From positions 1 to 57,936 of the forward strand of contig JBMTIM010000012.1 in NCBI GenBank assembly GCA_049437325.1: a stretch of 57,936 nucleotides of DNA. The letters run 5' to 3'. The notes under the pieces were generated by a model, which was not told the DNA's origin, did not search any database, and was given only the letters and a program-made list of their open reading frames with translations. This document shows positions 7,756 through 16,053 of this stretch, one piece after another. The DNA comes from UBA11606 sp049437325 (GTDB lineage: Bacteria; Actinomycetota; Acidimicrobiia; Acidimicrobiales; Aldehydirespiratoraceae). Both the position numbers and the translations under genes were made by a program. Position 1 is the stretch's first letter. Each line of letters starts with the position of its first letter.

Positions 7756-9318
7756 CTAGAAGTCGGTCGCAACGCCGCCCTCGGCGATGCGACGGTCGAC
7801 ATAGTCGTCGAGCTCGGCCCGGACTGCGTCGTCCATCGGTGGCTGCTCATAGGCAGCCAGCAATTCCTCGACCCGCCGTTCGGCATGGTCATACGACGTC
7901 GGGCGGCCGGCCTCGTCCCAGGTCTCGAAATTTCGCCAGTCGGAGATCATCGGCTTGTAGAAGGCATCCCGATAGCGGTCCTGGGTGTGCTGGGTGCCGA
8001 AATGATGGCCCCCGGGACCGACTTCGGCGATGGCCTCGACGGCGAGGGCGTCATCGTCGACGAGGACCGGTTCGAGAAACGTCCCCACCATCTGCAAGAG
8101 GTCGGCGTCGATGACCAGCTTCTCAGGACTTGCGTGGAGGCCCCCCTCCATCCACCCGGCGCCGTGGAAGACGAGGTTGGCACCGCCCATGATCGCGCCC
8201 CACAGGGAGAAGACGCTCTCGTAGCCCGCCTGGACGTCGATGGCGTTCGCGGCACAGACGTTGGAACTGCGGTAGGGAAATCCGTAGCGGCGGGCGAGTT
8301 GGCCACCGAGCATCGCCGACTGCATGAACTCTGGCGTGCCGAACGCCGGCGAGCCGGACTGCATGTCGACGTTGCTGGTGAACCCCCCGTACATGACCGG
8401 TGCGCCGCGACGAACGAGTTGTGTGAACGCGATACCGGCGAGCGCCTCGGCGTTTTGTTGCACGACAGCACCCGCCACCGTCACCGGCGCCATTGCGCCG
8501 GCCAACGTGAACGGTGTGAGGATGATCGGCTGGTTGCGGGCCGAGTACTGCATGATGCCCTCGAGCATCGGAACGTCGAGGCGGAGGGGCGAGCTGACGT
8601 TGATCACGGAGTGAACGATGGGGTGGGTGTCGATCTCGTCCTCGGTGAGACCTCGGACGATACGCACCATCTCGAGACAATCGATGTTGCGCTGGGCGCC
8701 GAGCGAGTACACATTCACGGCCTTGGGCGCGAGCGTGAGGATGTCTCGGGTGGCCTCCAGGTGTCTGATCGAGGCGTGGAGGTCGACCGGTTCGACCGGG
8801 TACCCGCCATGACTCTGGACGATGTTCAGCGTCTGGCAGAGCCGCAGGAGGGTGCGGAAGTCGTTCTGGTTGCCGGTGCGGCGTCCACCGGCGCGATCGG
8901 TGTAGTTGGGTGCACTGGCCACCGACGTGAACACCACGTTGTCACCGCCGATCCGAACGTCATAGCGAGGATCGGGGGCGTGCATCGTGAACTCCGAGGG
9001 CACCGACGAGACCAGGTCGGTGATGAGTTCCGGATCGAAGCGGACTCGCTCACCATCGACGCTCGCCCCCGCTCGAGCCCACAGCGCCAGTGCGTGCGGG
9101 TGCAAGAAGTCCATACCGGTGTCGCGCAGGACCTCGAGCGATGCCAGGTGGATGGCCTCGAGCTCGTCCTCACTGACGATTGCGGTCGGCTCGAACGTCC
9201 GCCGGTACAACTGCCACGGTCGCTGCGGCGGCGTACGCGGACCGCTCGACCGCTCACGGCGGCCGCTGCGGCGCCGCCGAGGCGCAGCGGTGTCGTTCGA
9301 CCGGTCGGGCACGGTCAT
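7756..9318 (-). CDS. Trimethylamine/betaine methyltransferase MttB family, non-pyrrolysine
   Basis: 520 residues from the ATG at 9318, which overlaps the IclR stop by 4 nt (ATGA). It belongs to the COG5598 MttB superfamily: the Arg-rich leader (residues 14-22), ELEAIHLASLEVL and a long TIM-barrel body with HGAGWMEGGL near the C-terminus are family traits. There is no in-frame amber codon, so it is not the archaeal pyrrolysine trimethylamine enzyme; non-Pyl relatives demethylate glycine betaine, proline betaine or carnitine onto a corrinoid protein. No corrinoid protein or RamA activase is encoded in the window. Either a distant partner is used or the methyl acceptor is different. Confidence 0.85.
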   Translation of the reverse strand: MTVPDRSNDTAAPRRRRSGRRERSSGPRTPPQRPWQLYRRTFEPTAIVSEDELEAIHLASLEVLRDTGMDFLHPHALALWARAGASVDGERVRFDPELITDLVSSVPSEFTMHAPDPRYDVRIGGDNVVFTSVASAPNYTDRAGGRRTGNQNDFRTLLRLCQTLNIVQSHGGYPVEPVDLHASIRHLEATRDILTLAPKAVNVYSLGAQRNIDCLEMVRIVRGLTEDEIDTHPIVHSVINVSSPLRLDVPMLEGIMQYSARNQPIILTPFTLAGAMAPVTVAGAVVQQNAEALAGIAFTQLVRRGAPVMYGGFTSNVDMQSGSPAFGTPEFMQSAMLGGQLARRYGFPYRSSNVCAANAIDVQAGYESVFSLWGAIMGGANLVFHGAGWMEGGLHASPEKLVIDADLLQMVGTFLEPVLVDDDALAVEAIAEVGPGGHHFGTQHTQDRYRDAFYKPMISDWRNFETWDEAGRPTSYDHAERRVEELLAAYEQPPMDDAVRAELDDYVDRRIAEGGVATDF

Positions 9319-10097
9319 GACGGTCGGACCGTCATCTCGCGCGATCGTCCTCGGCTCCAACCGAGTTCGGCCGAGATGCGCGCTGCTCGGTCGAGGACGA
9401 CCGCAGCGATGCGGTCGGCATCGCCGTCGGCCGGGTAGCGAAACGACGGGCCGTACACGTAGAGCGCGCCGAGGGCGCGGCCGGTGCCGTCGATGACCGC
9501 TGCCGAGCACGACGACAACCCGTCGACATACTCACCGTGGCTCCACATCACGCCGCGTGCACGGGCATCGCGAATGCGGACCCAGAGCTGATCGGGATCG
9601 GTGACGGTGTTGGCCGAACACCTGGTGAGATCGCCGGCGAGGTACCGCTCGACGTCGGCGTCGTCCCACGTCGCCATCACGACCGCCCCGGCGCCGCCGG
9701 CATGCATCGGCACACGGGTGCCGGTCCAGTTCTCGGCCTGGATCGGCTTGGGGGCGTCAACCTGATCGACGGTGATCGTGTCGTCGCCGGACGCAATGGC
9801 GAGGCAGGCAGCCTCGTCCAGCAGTTCACTCAGTTCGACGAGGTGCGGATGGACAATCGCTTCGAGACTCGCGGTGGGTTCGGGCGCCGACACCATGGAA
9901 TGAACGAGGGGCCCGATGTGGTAGCAGCTCGCGTTGTCGCGAACGATTGCTCCCGCCGTCTCGAGGGTGCCGAGCAGTCGACCGGTCGTGCTGGTCGCAA
10001 GATTCACTCGTTGTGAGAGGTCGACGAGGCCACCCGGCTCGCGACCGATCTCGGTCAGCAGCAGGAGCGCTCGATCGACGCTTTGCACCGTTCCCAT
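9315..10097 (-). CDS. IclR family transcriptional regulator
   Basis: 260 residues: an N-terminal winged helix (SVDRALLLLTEIG, LSQRVNLATSTTGRLLGTLE) and a C-terminal IclR effector domain (about 75-255). It is the first gene of the osmolyte operon and overlaps the methyltransferase start by 4 nt, so it is translated with the enzymes it probably controls. A promoter with good -35 and -10 boxes and GGGAA/TTCCC half-sites lies just upstream. That fits autoregulation, with the betaine- or DMSP-type substrate or an intermediate as effector (inference). Confidence 0.9.
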   Translation of the reverse strand: MGTVQSVDRALLLLTEIGREPGGLVDLSQRVNLATSTTGRLLGTLETAGAIVRDNASCYHIGPLVHSMVSAPEPTASLEAIVHPHLVELSELLDEAACLAIASGDDTITVDQVDAPKPIQAENWTGTRVPMHAGGAGAVVMATWDDADVERYLAGDLTRCSANTVTDPDQLWVRIRDARARGVMWSHGEYVDGLSSCSAAVIDGTGRALGALYVYGPSFRYPADGDADRIAAVVLDRAARISAELGWSRGRSREMTVRPS

Positions 10098-10107
10098 CCC
10101 AGCAACG

Positions 10108-10136
10108 AGAGTACCGCTCTACGGGAATGGTCTCAA
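10108..10136 (-). promoter_or_regulatory. Promoter of the IclR-led osmolyte operon
   Basis: On the minus strand TTGAGA (10136-10131) is separated by exactly 17 nt from TACTCT (10113-10108), which ends 10 nt before the ATG at 10097. The leader would be only a few nucleotides long. One operator half-site lies in the spacer. Confidence 0.6.
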
Positions 10137-10158
10137 GAAGTTCCCGTAATGTGGGAAC
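10120..10158. promoter_or_regulatory. Compound inverted-repeat operator, probable IclR target
   Basis: TACGGGAA (10120-10127) and TTCCCGTA (10141-10148) are perfect 8-bp inverted arms with a 13-nt spacer. The second arm also takes part in GTTCCC-N7-GGGAAC (10140-10158), a perfect 6-bp-arm palindrome. Three GGGAA half-sites thus bracket the -35 box. This suits a tetrameric IclR protein that represses its own operon. Confidence 0.5.
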
Positions 10159-10273
10159 TCGGTGTGTCGATCGTGTCCGATCAGAACAGGCGATCAGAGG
10201 CCAGCGCCGCCCCCTCGGCAAGGCTGGCGAGCTTTGCCCACGCCACATCGGGATCGATTCCCTGTGATCCGAC

Positions 10274-10507
10274 ATGCACCCCGAGATCCTCGGACGGTCG
10301 CTGCCACTCAACGGAGCCGGTGTCTGTAGCGCCGTGTTGGCTGATGCTGGCCTTCCGATGGGAGTGATGCGAGGTTTCGCGCTCCTCGCTCGCTGTGCAG
10401 GTCTTCTGGGGCAGATTGCCGAAGAGATCGAGGATCCGATCGCCAACGACATGTACATGACGATCGACCGCAATACCGACTACCAGCCACCCCCGCGGTC
10501 GACCTGA
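10274..10507 (+). pseudogene. C-terminal remnant of a citrate-synthase-fold protein (citryl-CoA lyase-like)
   Basis: A 77-codon frame whose product (LGRSLPLNGAGVC, then MRGFALLARCAGLLGQIAEE) looks like only the last third of a citrate synthase/citryl-CoA lyase: the small-domain helices that end in the Arg/Gly-rich CoA segment. The catalytic His and Asp regions are absent. Upstream in the same frame there is a TGA at 10265-10267, and the IclR promoter follows, so there is no room for the rest. It reads as the stump of a gene lost by deletion. The surrounding 10098-10520 holds no intact gene. Confidence 0.5.
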
Positions 10508-10520
10508 GACGCAGCTGAAC

Positions 10521-11081
10521 TCACTCGGCCTGCAAGACCCAGACGTCGAGGCCGAGGACATCAGTGGCCTCGGCAATCACCCGCCACCCACTGCGCTCGT
10601 ACATGACGACGTTTGCCGGGTTGGTGGTCTCCAGCACGGCGGGCACCCCGTCTGCTCGTGCAGCAGCCAACCCAGGCTCAGCGACGCGACGGGCGAGTCC
10701 CTCACCACGACGGGCGGGATGCGAGGCCAACATCCCGAGGTACCAGTGCGGCGCAGACGGAATCGCCTGTTCCACAGCCCCGTCATACACCGCAAGCCGG
10801 GCCGCGACGTCGGCAGGAAGGTCGGCAACGATCGAAGGGACGTCGGCCGACCCGACGGGCGGTGACCACAACGCCACGGCATCACCACCGGCGCCGAGCC
10901 ACACACCACCGACCGCAATTCGCCTTGTTGCGCTCGCCTCCACGTAGACCCTCGCAAGATCGGCGAAGTCGGCACCGTTGCCGAAGAACGCACGAAATGC
11001 CGGGTCCTGATCGAACGCTGCGACGACCGTGGCAACGATGCGCGGACGATCCTCGGGGCCGGCGAGACGAACGTCGTTCAC
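10521..11081 (-). CDS. GNAT family N-acetyltransferase
   Basis: 186 residues from a GTG at 11081; another GTG at 11087 is equally usable. HPARRGEGLARRV (about 125-137) is the acetyl-CoA pyrophosphate loop (RRxGxGLA type), and LETTNPANVVMYERSGW is the C-terminal beta-bulge region seen in small-molecule acetyltransferases. The N-terminal half (RPRIVATVVAAFDQDPAFRAFF) resembles the general GNAT opening. The substrate is unknown. It is divergent from the metallo-hydrolase at 11106, with only about 20 bp between the starts, so the two share a promoter region. Confidence 0.8.
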   Translation of the reverse strand: MNDVRLAGPEDRPRIVATVVAAFDQDPAFRAFFGNGADFADLARVYVEASATRRIAVGGVWLGAGGDAVALWSPPVGSADVPSIVADLPADVAARLAVYDGAVEQAIPSAPHWYLGMLASHPARRGEGLARRVAEPGLAAARADGVPAVLETTNPANVVMYERSGWRVIAEATDVLGLDVWVLQAE

Positions 11082-11091
11082 GGCCACAGAG

Positions 11092-11097
11092 TACGTT
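11092..11097 (+). promoter_or_regulatory. -10 box of a probably leaderless transcript
   Basis: TACGTT ends 8 nt before the ATG at 11106, with no Shine-Dalgarno sequence. Confidence 0.4.
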
Positions 11098-11105
11098 CTG
11101 CGCCC

Positions 11106-12026
11106 ATGAACACACCCCGTCAGGCCCCCTTCCATCTGTGCGACGAGCCCGTGCTGCATTGGCGCATCGGGCCGATCACGGTGGCCCGGGTCGTCGAAGG
11201 CATCACCGAGTTCTCGGCGCGGATGTTCCTCCCCGAGCTCACCGAGGAACAGATCGACGCAGCCGGCGCATGGGCGGCTCCCTTCTTCACCGAAGACAAG
11301 CGGCGCCTCCTCCTGTCGTGTCACAGCTTCCTGGTCGAGACGCCCGACACCACGATCGTGGTCGACACCTGTGTCGGCACCCATCAACCGCGATCGATGC
11401 AGACCGATCCGACATTTCTCGACCGGCTCAGCGCCATCATTCCTGGCGGCCGAGATGGCGTGGACGTCGTCGTCTGCACCCACCTGCACTTCGACCACAT
11501 CGGGTGCAACACGATCGAGATCGACGGCGTCTTGCAACCGACGTTCCCGAACGCCAAGTACCTCGTCGCCGAACCAGAACTGGCAGCCACCCTCGCCGAC
11601 GATCACATGGATGTCGTCGAGGAGAGCATCCGACCGTTGCTCGACGCAGAGGTGCTCCACCCTGTGGCAACCGACCATCGGATCGATCCCTGGACCTGCC
11701 TGGTTCCCTCGCCGGGCCATTCTCCCGGCCACGTCTGCCTCTCGATCGAGACCGACACCGCCACTGCGTTGATCACCGGCGACGCAGTGCATTCGCCGCT
11801 GCAGTTCACCTACCCGTCCGTCTCGGCCGAGATCGCCGACCACGACTCCGCCGAAGCAACGCGAACTCGGGAACGACTGGTCGCACGACTCGCCGACACC
11901 GACACCTTGGTGCTCGGTACCCACTTCCCGACACCGACGGCCGGCCATCTCCGAAGCGGCCCCCTCCCGTGGATCGAACCGGTCGAGGGACTCGACCTCG
12001 TCGGCCCGCTCAGAGCTCCTCGATGA
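11106..12026 (+). CDS. Metallo-beta-lactamase-fold hydrolase
   Basis: 306 residues with the complete dinuclear zinc set: THLHFDH (H126, H128, D130, H131), PGHSPGH (H209), ITGDAVH (D226) and a late GTHFP histidine. The layout matches lactonase-like MBL proteins that hydrolyse acyl-lactones or esters, and VVDTCVG before the first motif is typical of them. It is divergent from the GNAT gene, and its last 17 bp overlap the 3' end of the F420 oxidoreductase on the other strand. The actual substrate is unknown. Confidence 0.85.
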   Translation: MNTPRQAPFHLCDEPVLHWRIGPITVARVVEGITEFSARMFLPELTEEQIDAAGAWAAPFFTEDKRRLLLSCHSFLVETPDTTIVVDTCVGTHQPRSMQTDPTFLDRLSAIIPGGRDGVDVVVCTHLHFDHIGCNTIEIDGVLQPTFPNAKYLVAEPELAATLADDHMDVVEESIRPLLDAEVLHPVATDHRIDPWTCLVPSPGHSPGHVCLSIETDTATALITGDAVHSPLQFTYPSVSAEIADHDSAEATRTRERLVARLADTDTLVLGTHFPTPTAGHLRSGPLPWIEPVEGLDLVGPLRAPR

Positions 12027-13062
12027 GCGAACGAAGCTTCCGAAGGGTCCCGACCGGATCGGACCCTGCGAACGAGACACTGAGATGCGTCACACCTGCA
12101 TCCTTCCAGCGGGCCAGGCGCTCCCCCACGATCGACGCCGGGCCGACGAGGTGGGCTCGCTCGAGGTAGTCACGGGGCACCGCCGCAGCCGCCTCGGCCT
12201 TGTGGCCGTCGAGATAGAGCTCCTGGATGCGCTGCGCGTCCGCCTCGAAGCCCATCTTGCATGCGATGTCGTTGTAGAAGTTCTTGGTGCGAGCACCCAT
12301 GCCGCCCCAGTAGAGGGCAGTGTTGTTTCGGTCGTGGTCGAGAACGACATCGGCACCGTCGCCTGCGTACTCGTCACCGATCGCAACCAGTGCGCCCTTC
12401 GAGATCTGGAGTGGACCCAGATTCGCCGGACGATCGGCCATTCCCTTCGCCAGCGCATCGCCCCAGATCTGGGGAATCGCGTCGGGCAGATAGCTCGTGG
12501 GCAACCACCCCTCGGCACAGCGGGCCGTCTCGGCGACAGCGCGCGGCATCAGTGACGCCCACCAGATCGGCACACTCGGCCGAGGCAGGTGATTGATGAT
12601 CTTCAGCGCTTTGCCGAGTCCGGTCCCGAGCCCATCGGGCAACGGCAGTTGCACCGTCTCCCCGTCGTACTCGAGCTTCTCTCGACGCATGGCCATGCGA
12701 ACGACGTCGATGTACTCGCTGATGCGCTTCACCGGCTTCTCGTACGCAATGCCGTGAAAGCCTTCGACGACCTGCGGACCGCTCGCCCCGAGCCCGAGGA
12801 TGAACCGGCCGTCGCTGATCAGGTCGCACCCGGCCGCGGTCTGCGCGATCGCCGCTGCCGAGCGGGAATACACGTTGATGATTGCCGTACCGATCTCGAC
12901 CCGTTCGGTTGCCGCGGCAAGGTAGCCGACCCGGCTCACGGCATCGACGCTGTAGGCCTCACTGACCCACACGACATCGAGGCCGGCCCGCTCCAGTTCG
13001 ACGATTCGGTCGACGGACTCCCGGAACGGCTGGGCGTAGCGAATGCCAGTGCCGATCTTCAT
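12010..13062 (-). CDS. Luciferase-like (LLM class) F420-dependent oxidoreductase
   Basis: 350 residues, bacterial-luciferase TIM barrel. MKIGTGIRYAQPFRE opens the barrel, SDGRFILGLGASGPQVVEGFHG is the conserved flavin-binding strand-loop of the F420 branch, and LERAHLVGP lies near the C-terminus. Relatives use reduced F420 or FMN to reduce or oxygenate small molecules. It is the last gene of the run starting at 22190, 12 bp after the SDR, which suggests a redox step on a CoA-bound or free intermediate. Its paralogue is at 51418. Confidence 0.85.
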   Translation of the reverse strand: MKIGTGIRYAQPFRESVDRIVELERAGLDVVWVSEAYSVDAVSRVGYLAAATERVEIGTAIINVYSRSAAAIAQTAAGCDLISDGRFILGLGASGPQVVEGFHGIAYEKPVKRISEYIDVVRMAMRREKLEYDGETVQLPLPDGLGTGLGKALKIINHLPRPSVPIWWASLMPRAVAETARCAEGWLPTSYLPDAIPQIWGDALAKGMADRPANLGPLQISKGALVAIGDEYAGDGADVVLDHDRNNTALYWGGMGARTKNFYNDIACKMGFEADAQRIQELYLDGHKAEAAAAVPRDYLERAHLVGPASIVGERLARWKDAGVTHLSVSFAGSDPVGTLRKLRSLIEEL

Positions 13063-13074
13063 GACAGGCCGTTC

Positions 13075-13836
13075 CTACTTGGGCGCAAACCGCGTGCCGG
13101 CGTCGAGTCGAATGGTGTCGCCGTTGAGCATCGGGTTCTCGATGATCGCCACCGCCAGCCGACCGAATTCGTCGGGGACTCCGAGTCGCTTCGGGAACGC
13201 TGCGTCCTTCGTCAGCTGCATACCGCGCTCCTCGGTGACACCGGCGGTCAGCCCCGTGGCGAACAAGCTCGGCGCAATAGTCACGCACCGGATACCCATC
13301 GAGCCCAGATCGCGTGCGATCGTCAGTGTCATCCCGGCAATGCCCGCTTTTGCGGCGGTGTACGAGACCTGGCCGATCTGCCCCTCGAATGCCGCAATCG
13401 ACGCCGTGTTGATGAGCAGCCCTCGTTCTCCCTCGGGATTCGGTTCGTTCGTGCTCATGTGCCAGGCACAGAGCCGGTTGGTGTTGAACGTTGCGATCAG
13501 GTTCAGGTCGACGATGCGTCGAAAGTCCTCGAGCGGGTACGGCCCCTCACGACCCACGATGCGCCCCGCCCTACCACCACCTGCAGTGTTGAGCGCAACG
13601 TCGACGCCGCCCAGTGCCGCGACCGCCTCCTCGATCACGACCTCGATGCCCTCGAAATCGAGGACATCACACGGATGCCATGTACCCCCGAGCTCGGTCG
13701 CAACGTCCGCCCCCGCCGACTGCTCCCGATCGAGGATCGCAACGGTGCCGCCACCGGCTGCGATACGAGTGGCGGTCGCCCGAGCGAACCCTGACGCGCC
13801 CCCGATGATGATCGCCCGAAGGCCCTCCAGATGCAT
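13075..13836 (-). CDS. SDR family 3-hydroxyacyl-CoA dehydrogenase (HSD17B10-like)
   Basis: 253 residues. The nucleotide loop is GGASGFARAT, with Ala replacing the last Gly of the usual TGxxxGxG. LDRE after strand 2 favours NAD(H). The catalytic Ser is in INTASIAAFEGQIGQVSYTAAKAG (positions 142-165), whose YTAAK supplies Tyr and Lys. The insert EGERGLLINTASIAAFEGQIGQ is typical of type-2 3-hydroxyacyl-CoA dehydrogenases that act on branched acyl-CoA or steroids. It starts 9 bp after the fused dehydrogenase and so fits the third step of beta-oxidation in this module. Confidence 0.8.
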   Translation of the reverse strand: MHLEGLRAIIIGGASGFARATATRIAAGGGTVAILDREQSAGADVATELGGTWHPCDVLDFEGIEVVIEEAVAALGGVDVALNTAGGGRAGRIVGREGPYPLEDFRRIVDLNLIATFNTNRLCAWHMSTNEPNPEGERGLLINTASIAAFEGQIGQVSYTAAKAGIAGMTLTIARDLGSMGIRCVTIAPSLFATGLTAGVTEERGMQLTKDAAFPKRLGVPDEFGRLAVAIIENPMLNGDTIRLDAGTRFAPK

Positions 13837-13845
13837 GTCCTGTCC

Positions 13846-15981
13846 CTAGGTGAGATTGGGTTCGCGAGGAAGACCAAGGACCCGTTCCGCGATCTGGTTC
13901 CGCACGATCTCCGACGTACCCCCTGCGATCGAACTCGAACGGGCCTGGAGTGCAAAGGTCGCGGGATCGCCTGCACCGGCCGAGACCGTCGCCATCGACT
14001 CGCCGACGAGCCGGGCAGCGACACGGGCGCGTTCCTGCCCGATGACCGATCCGAGCAGTTTGGTCACAGCACCCTCTGCCCCCGGCTCACCGCCTTCGAC
14101 AGAACGAATCACCCGTCGAACGTTGATCAACGCAGCAGCGGCGTCGGCAGCGACAAGCGCACCGACCTCACGCCGCATCCCCGCATCGTCGGGAGCATGC
14201 TGCTGCAGCAGTCCAATCAGGTTCGGCTGGGGTCGTGCGCCGGAGGAGGCACCGATCGAGACCCGCTCGTTGCCGAGGTTGGCGCGTGCTGCGGTCCACC
14301 CGCCGTTGACCGGTCCGACCACGTCGTCGTCGGGGACGAACACGTCGTCGAAGAAGATCTCGTTGAAATGTGCTTCGCCGGTGATCTGCTTCAAGGGCCG
14401 AACCTCGACGCCCGGGGCGTCCATCTCGATCACCATCATCGAGATGCCTTGGTGTTTCGGGGCGTCGGGATCGGTACGAACCGTGGCAAAACCATGGGTG
14501 GCCAGGTGGCCACCGGTTGTCCACACCTTCTGACCGGTGACCTTCCAGCCACCCTCGACCCTGACCCCACGGGTCTTCACACCGGCTGCATCGGAGCCCG
14601 CCTCCGGTTCGGAGTAGAGCTGACAGATGTCGATGTCGCCGTGAAGACTGGGCCAGATCCATCGCTCGATCTGGTCGTCGGTGCCATGGTTCAGGATCGT
14701 GAGGGTGTTCCAGCCACTGATGCCCAGGTTGGGACGTGGGATTCCCTCGAACTCCTCGTCGATGACCAACTGCTCGATCGGCGACGCGCTGCGCCCGTAC
14801 GGCGTCGGCCAGTGCGGCACCAAGAAGCCGCTGTCGGCGATCGCCTGGCGGGCCGCCTTGCCGCGCAGACCACGGTAGGTCTCGATGAAGGCCCGACACT
14901 CCTGCCGCAGCGCGTCGGTGTCACCCTCGACCTCGTAGCCGGTCTGGGCCCGGACCCCAGCCGCGGCCAGGGTCGCGACGGCGGCCGTGGCCGCGCCGTC
15001 TCCCGCCAGTACCGCTTGACCGGCATGGGCCCGGCGTAGAAAGAAGTGGGCGTCGTGTTCCCAGGTGAACCCGATGCCACCGAGGATCTGGATGTGCAGC
15101 TCGGCGCACTCGACCGCTGCCGGCAGGGCCAGTGAGGCTGCAATCGCGGCACCGATATCGGCCTCGTCCGGGGTCAACCCCGGACGAGCGGCACCCCACG
15201 CCGCAGCAACGGCCAGCTCGGAGGCGACGAGCATGTTCGCCAGATGATGTTTGACCGCCTGGAACGAGCCGATGACCCGACCGAACTGCACGCGTTCCTT
15301 CGCATAGGTCGTTGCACGGTCGACGCACGCTCTCGCCGTCCCGGCAAGTTCGGCCGAACCGAGCACACGGGCGAGGCGACGGAGCTCGTTCGCCGCACCG
15401 GGAACGATCGTCGCCGGCGTCGCATCGAGGGTGACCGCAGCGACCCGCCGCGACGTATCGAGGTTCTCCACTGCGGCAACCGAGACACCGACAGACGCTG
15501 TGTCGATGACGGCGACATCGTCGCCGACCGGCACGACGAGCACACTGGCCAACTCCGCTCCGAGGACCAACCCGGCCGAGCCGGTGACGGTGTCGTCGGC
15601 CACCTCGAGTTGACCGCCGAGGCCGAAACCGCCAATGACCTCACCGGACGCAAGGCCGGGCAGCAAGGAAGGGTCAGCACCGGTCGACGCGAGAAACGAC
15701 GACACGACAACCGTCGACAGCAACGGGCCCGGCGCGACGGCGTAACCCGATTCGAACAGAATCACCGCGAGCTCGGCAAGGTCGTAACCGGCACCACCGA
15801 CCTCTTCGGAGAGATGGAGCCCGAGCCAGCCGAGTTCGGCGATCTCGTTCCAGTGATCGGGTAACCGGTCGGTCGACTCACCGAGCGAGGCCCGATGCGC
15901 TGCGCTCATGTCTCGAGTGGCGAGCAGATCACGGGCGACATCGGCGAGCGATCGATGATCGTCCGTGATGGCGTAACTCAT
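13846..15981 (-). CDS. Fused tandem acyl-CoA dehydrogenase (FadE34/ChsE3-like)
   Basis: 711 residues holding two complete acyl-CoA dehydrogenase units: one from about 1 to 345 (VGGAGYDLAELAVILFE, QFGRVIGSFQAVKHHLA) and one from about 360 to 708 (YSEPEAGSDAAG, GGTSEIVRNQIAERVLG). Steroid-degrading actinobacteria use alpha2beta2 acyl-CoA dehydrogenases from paired genes, and mycobacterial FadE34 is the single-chain version of about this length, acting on branched steroid side chains. By analogy this enzyme should introduce the alpha,beta double bond in a bulky or branched acyl-CoA. It lies 9 bp before the SDR. The exact substrate is not shown by the sequence. Confidence 0.85.
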   Translation of the reverse strand: MSYAITDDHRSLADVARDLLATRDMSAAHRASLGESTDRLPDHWNEIAELGWLGLHLSEEVGGAGYDLAELAVILFESGYAVAPGPLLSTVVVSSFLASTGADPSLLPGLASGEVIGGFGLGGQLEVADDTVTGSAGLVLGAELASVLVVPVGDDVAVIDTASVGVSVAAVENLDTSRRVAAVTLDATPATIVPGAANELRRLARVLGSAELAGTARACVDRATTYAKERVQFGRVIGSFQAVKHHLANMLVASELAVAAAWGAARPGLTPDEADIGAAIAASLALPAAVECAELHIQILGGIGFTWEHDAHFFLRRAHAGQAVLAGDGAATAAVATLAAAGVRAQTGYEVEGDTDALRQECRAFIETYRGLRGKAARQAIADSGFLVPHWPTPYGRSASPIEQLVIDEEFEGIPRPNLGISGWNTLTILNHGTDDQIERWIWPSLHGDIDICQLYSEPEAGSDAAGVKTRGVRVEGGWKVTGQKVWTTGGHLATHGFATVRTDPDAPKHQGISMMVIEMDAPGVEVRPLKQITGEAHFNEIFFDDVFVPDDDVVGPVNGGWTAARANLGNERVSIGASSGARPQPNLIGLLQQHAPDDAGMRREVGALVAADAAAALINVRRVIRSVEGGEPGAEGAVTKLLGSVIGQERARVAARLVGESMATVSAGAGDPATFALQARSSSIAGGTSEIVRNQIAERVLGLPREPNLT

Positions 15982-16053
15982 GGACGCGATCCTCCCGCTG
16001 CCGTTGCGGAGACGTCAAACCTGTCTGGCCGTCGGCGGGATCGAGCGGACGAC

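Noticed and set aside
7756..9318. Pyrrolysine-containing trimethylamine methyltransferase
   Set aside because: There is no in-frame amber codon, and no pyrrolysine genes are seen.
6460..9438. A 992-codon plus-strand frame
   Set aside because: It is the antisense shadow of the Rieske and methyltransferase genes, a common effect of high GC; it shows no family motifs.
10521..12080. A 519-codon frame running from the GNAT gene through 12080
   Set aside because: Only the first-listed 186 codons at the low-coordinate end look like protein; the rest is the antisense shadow of the metallo-hydrolase.
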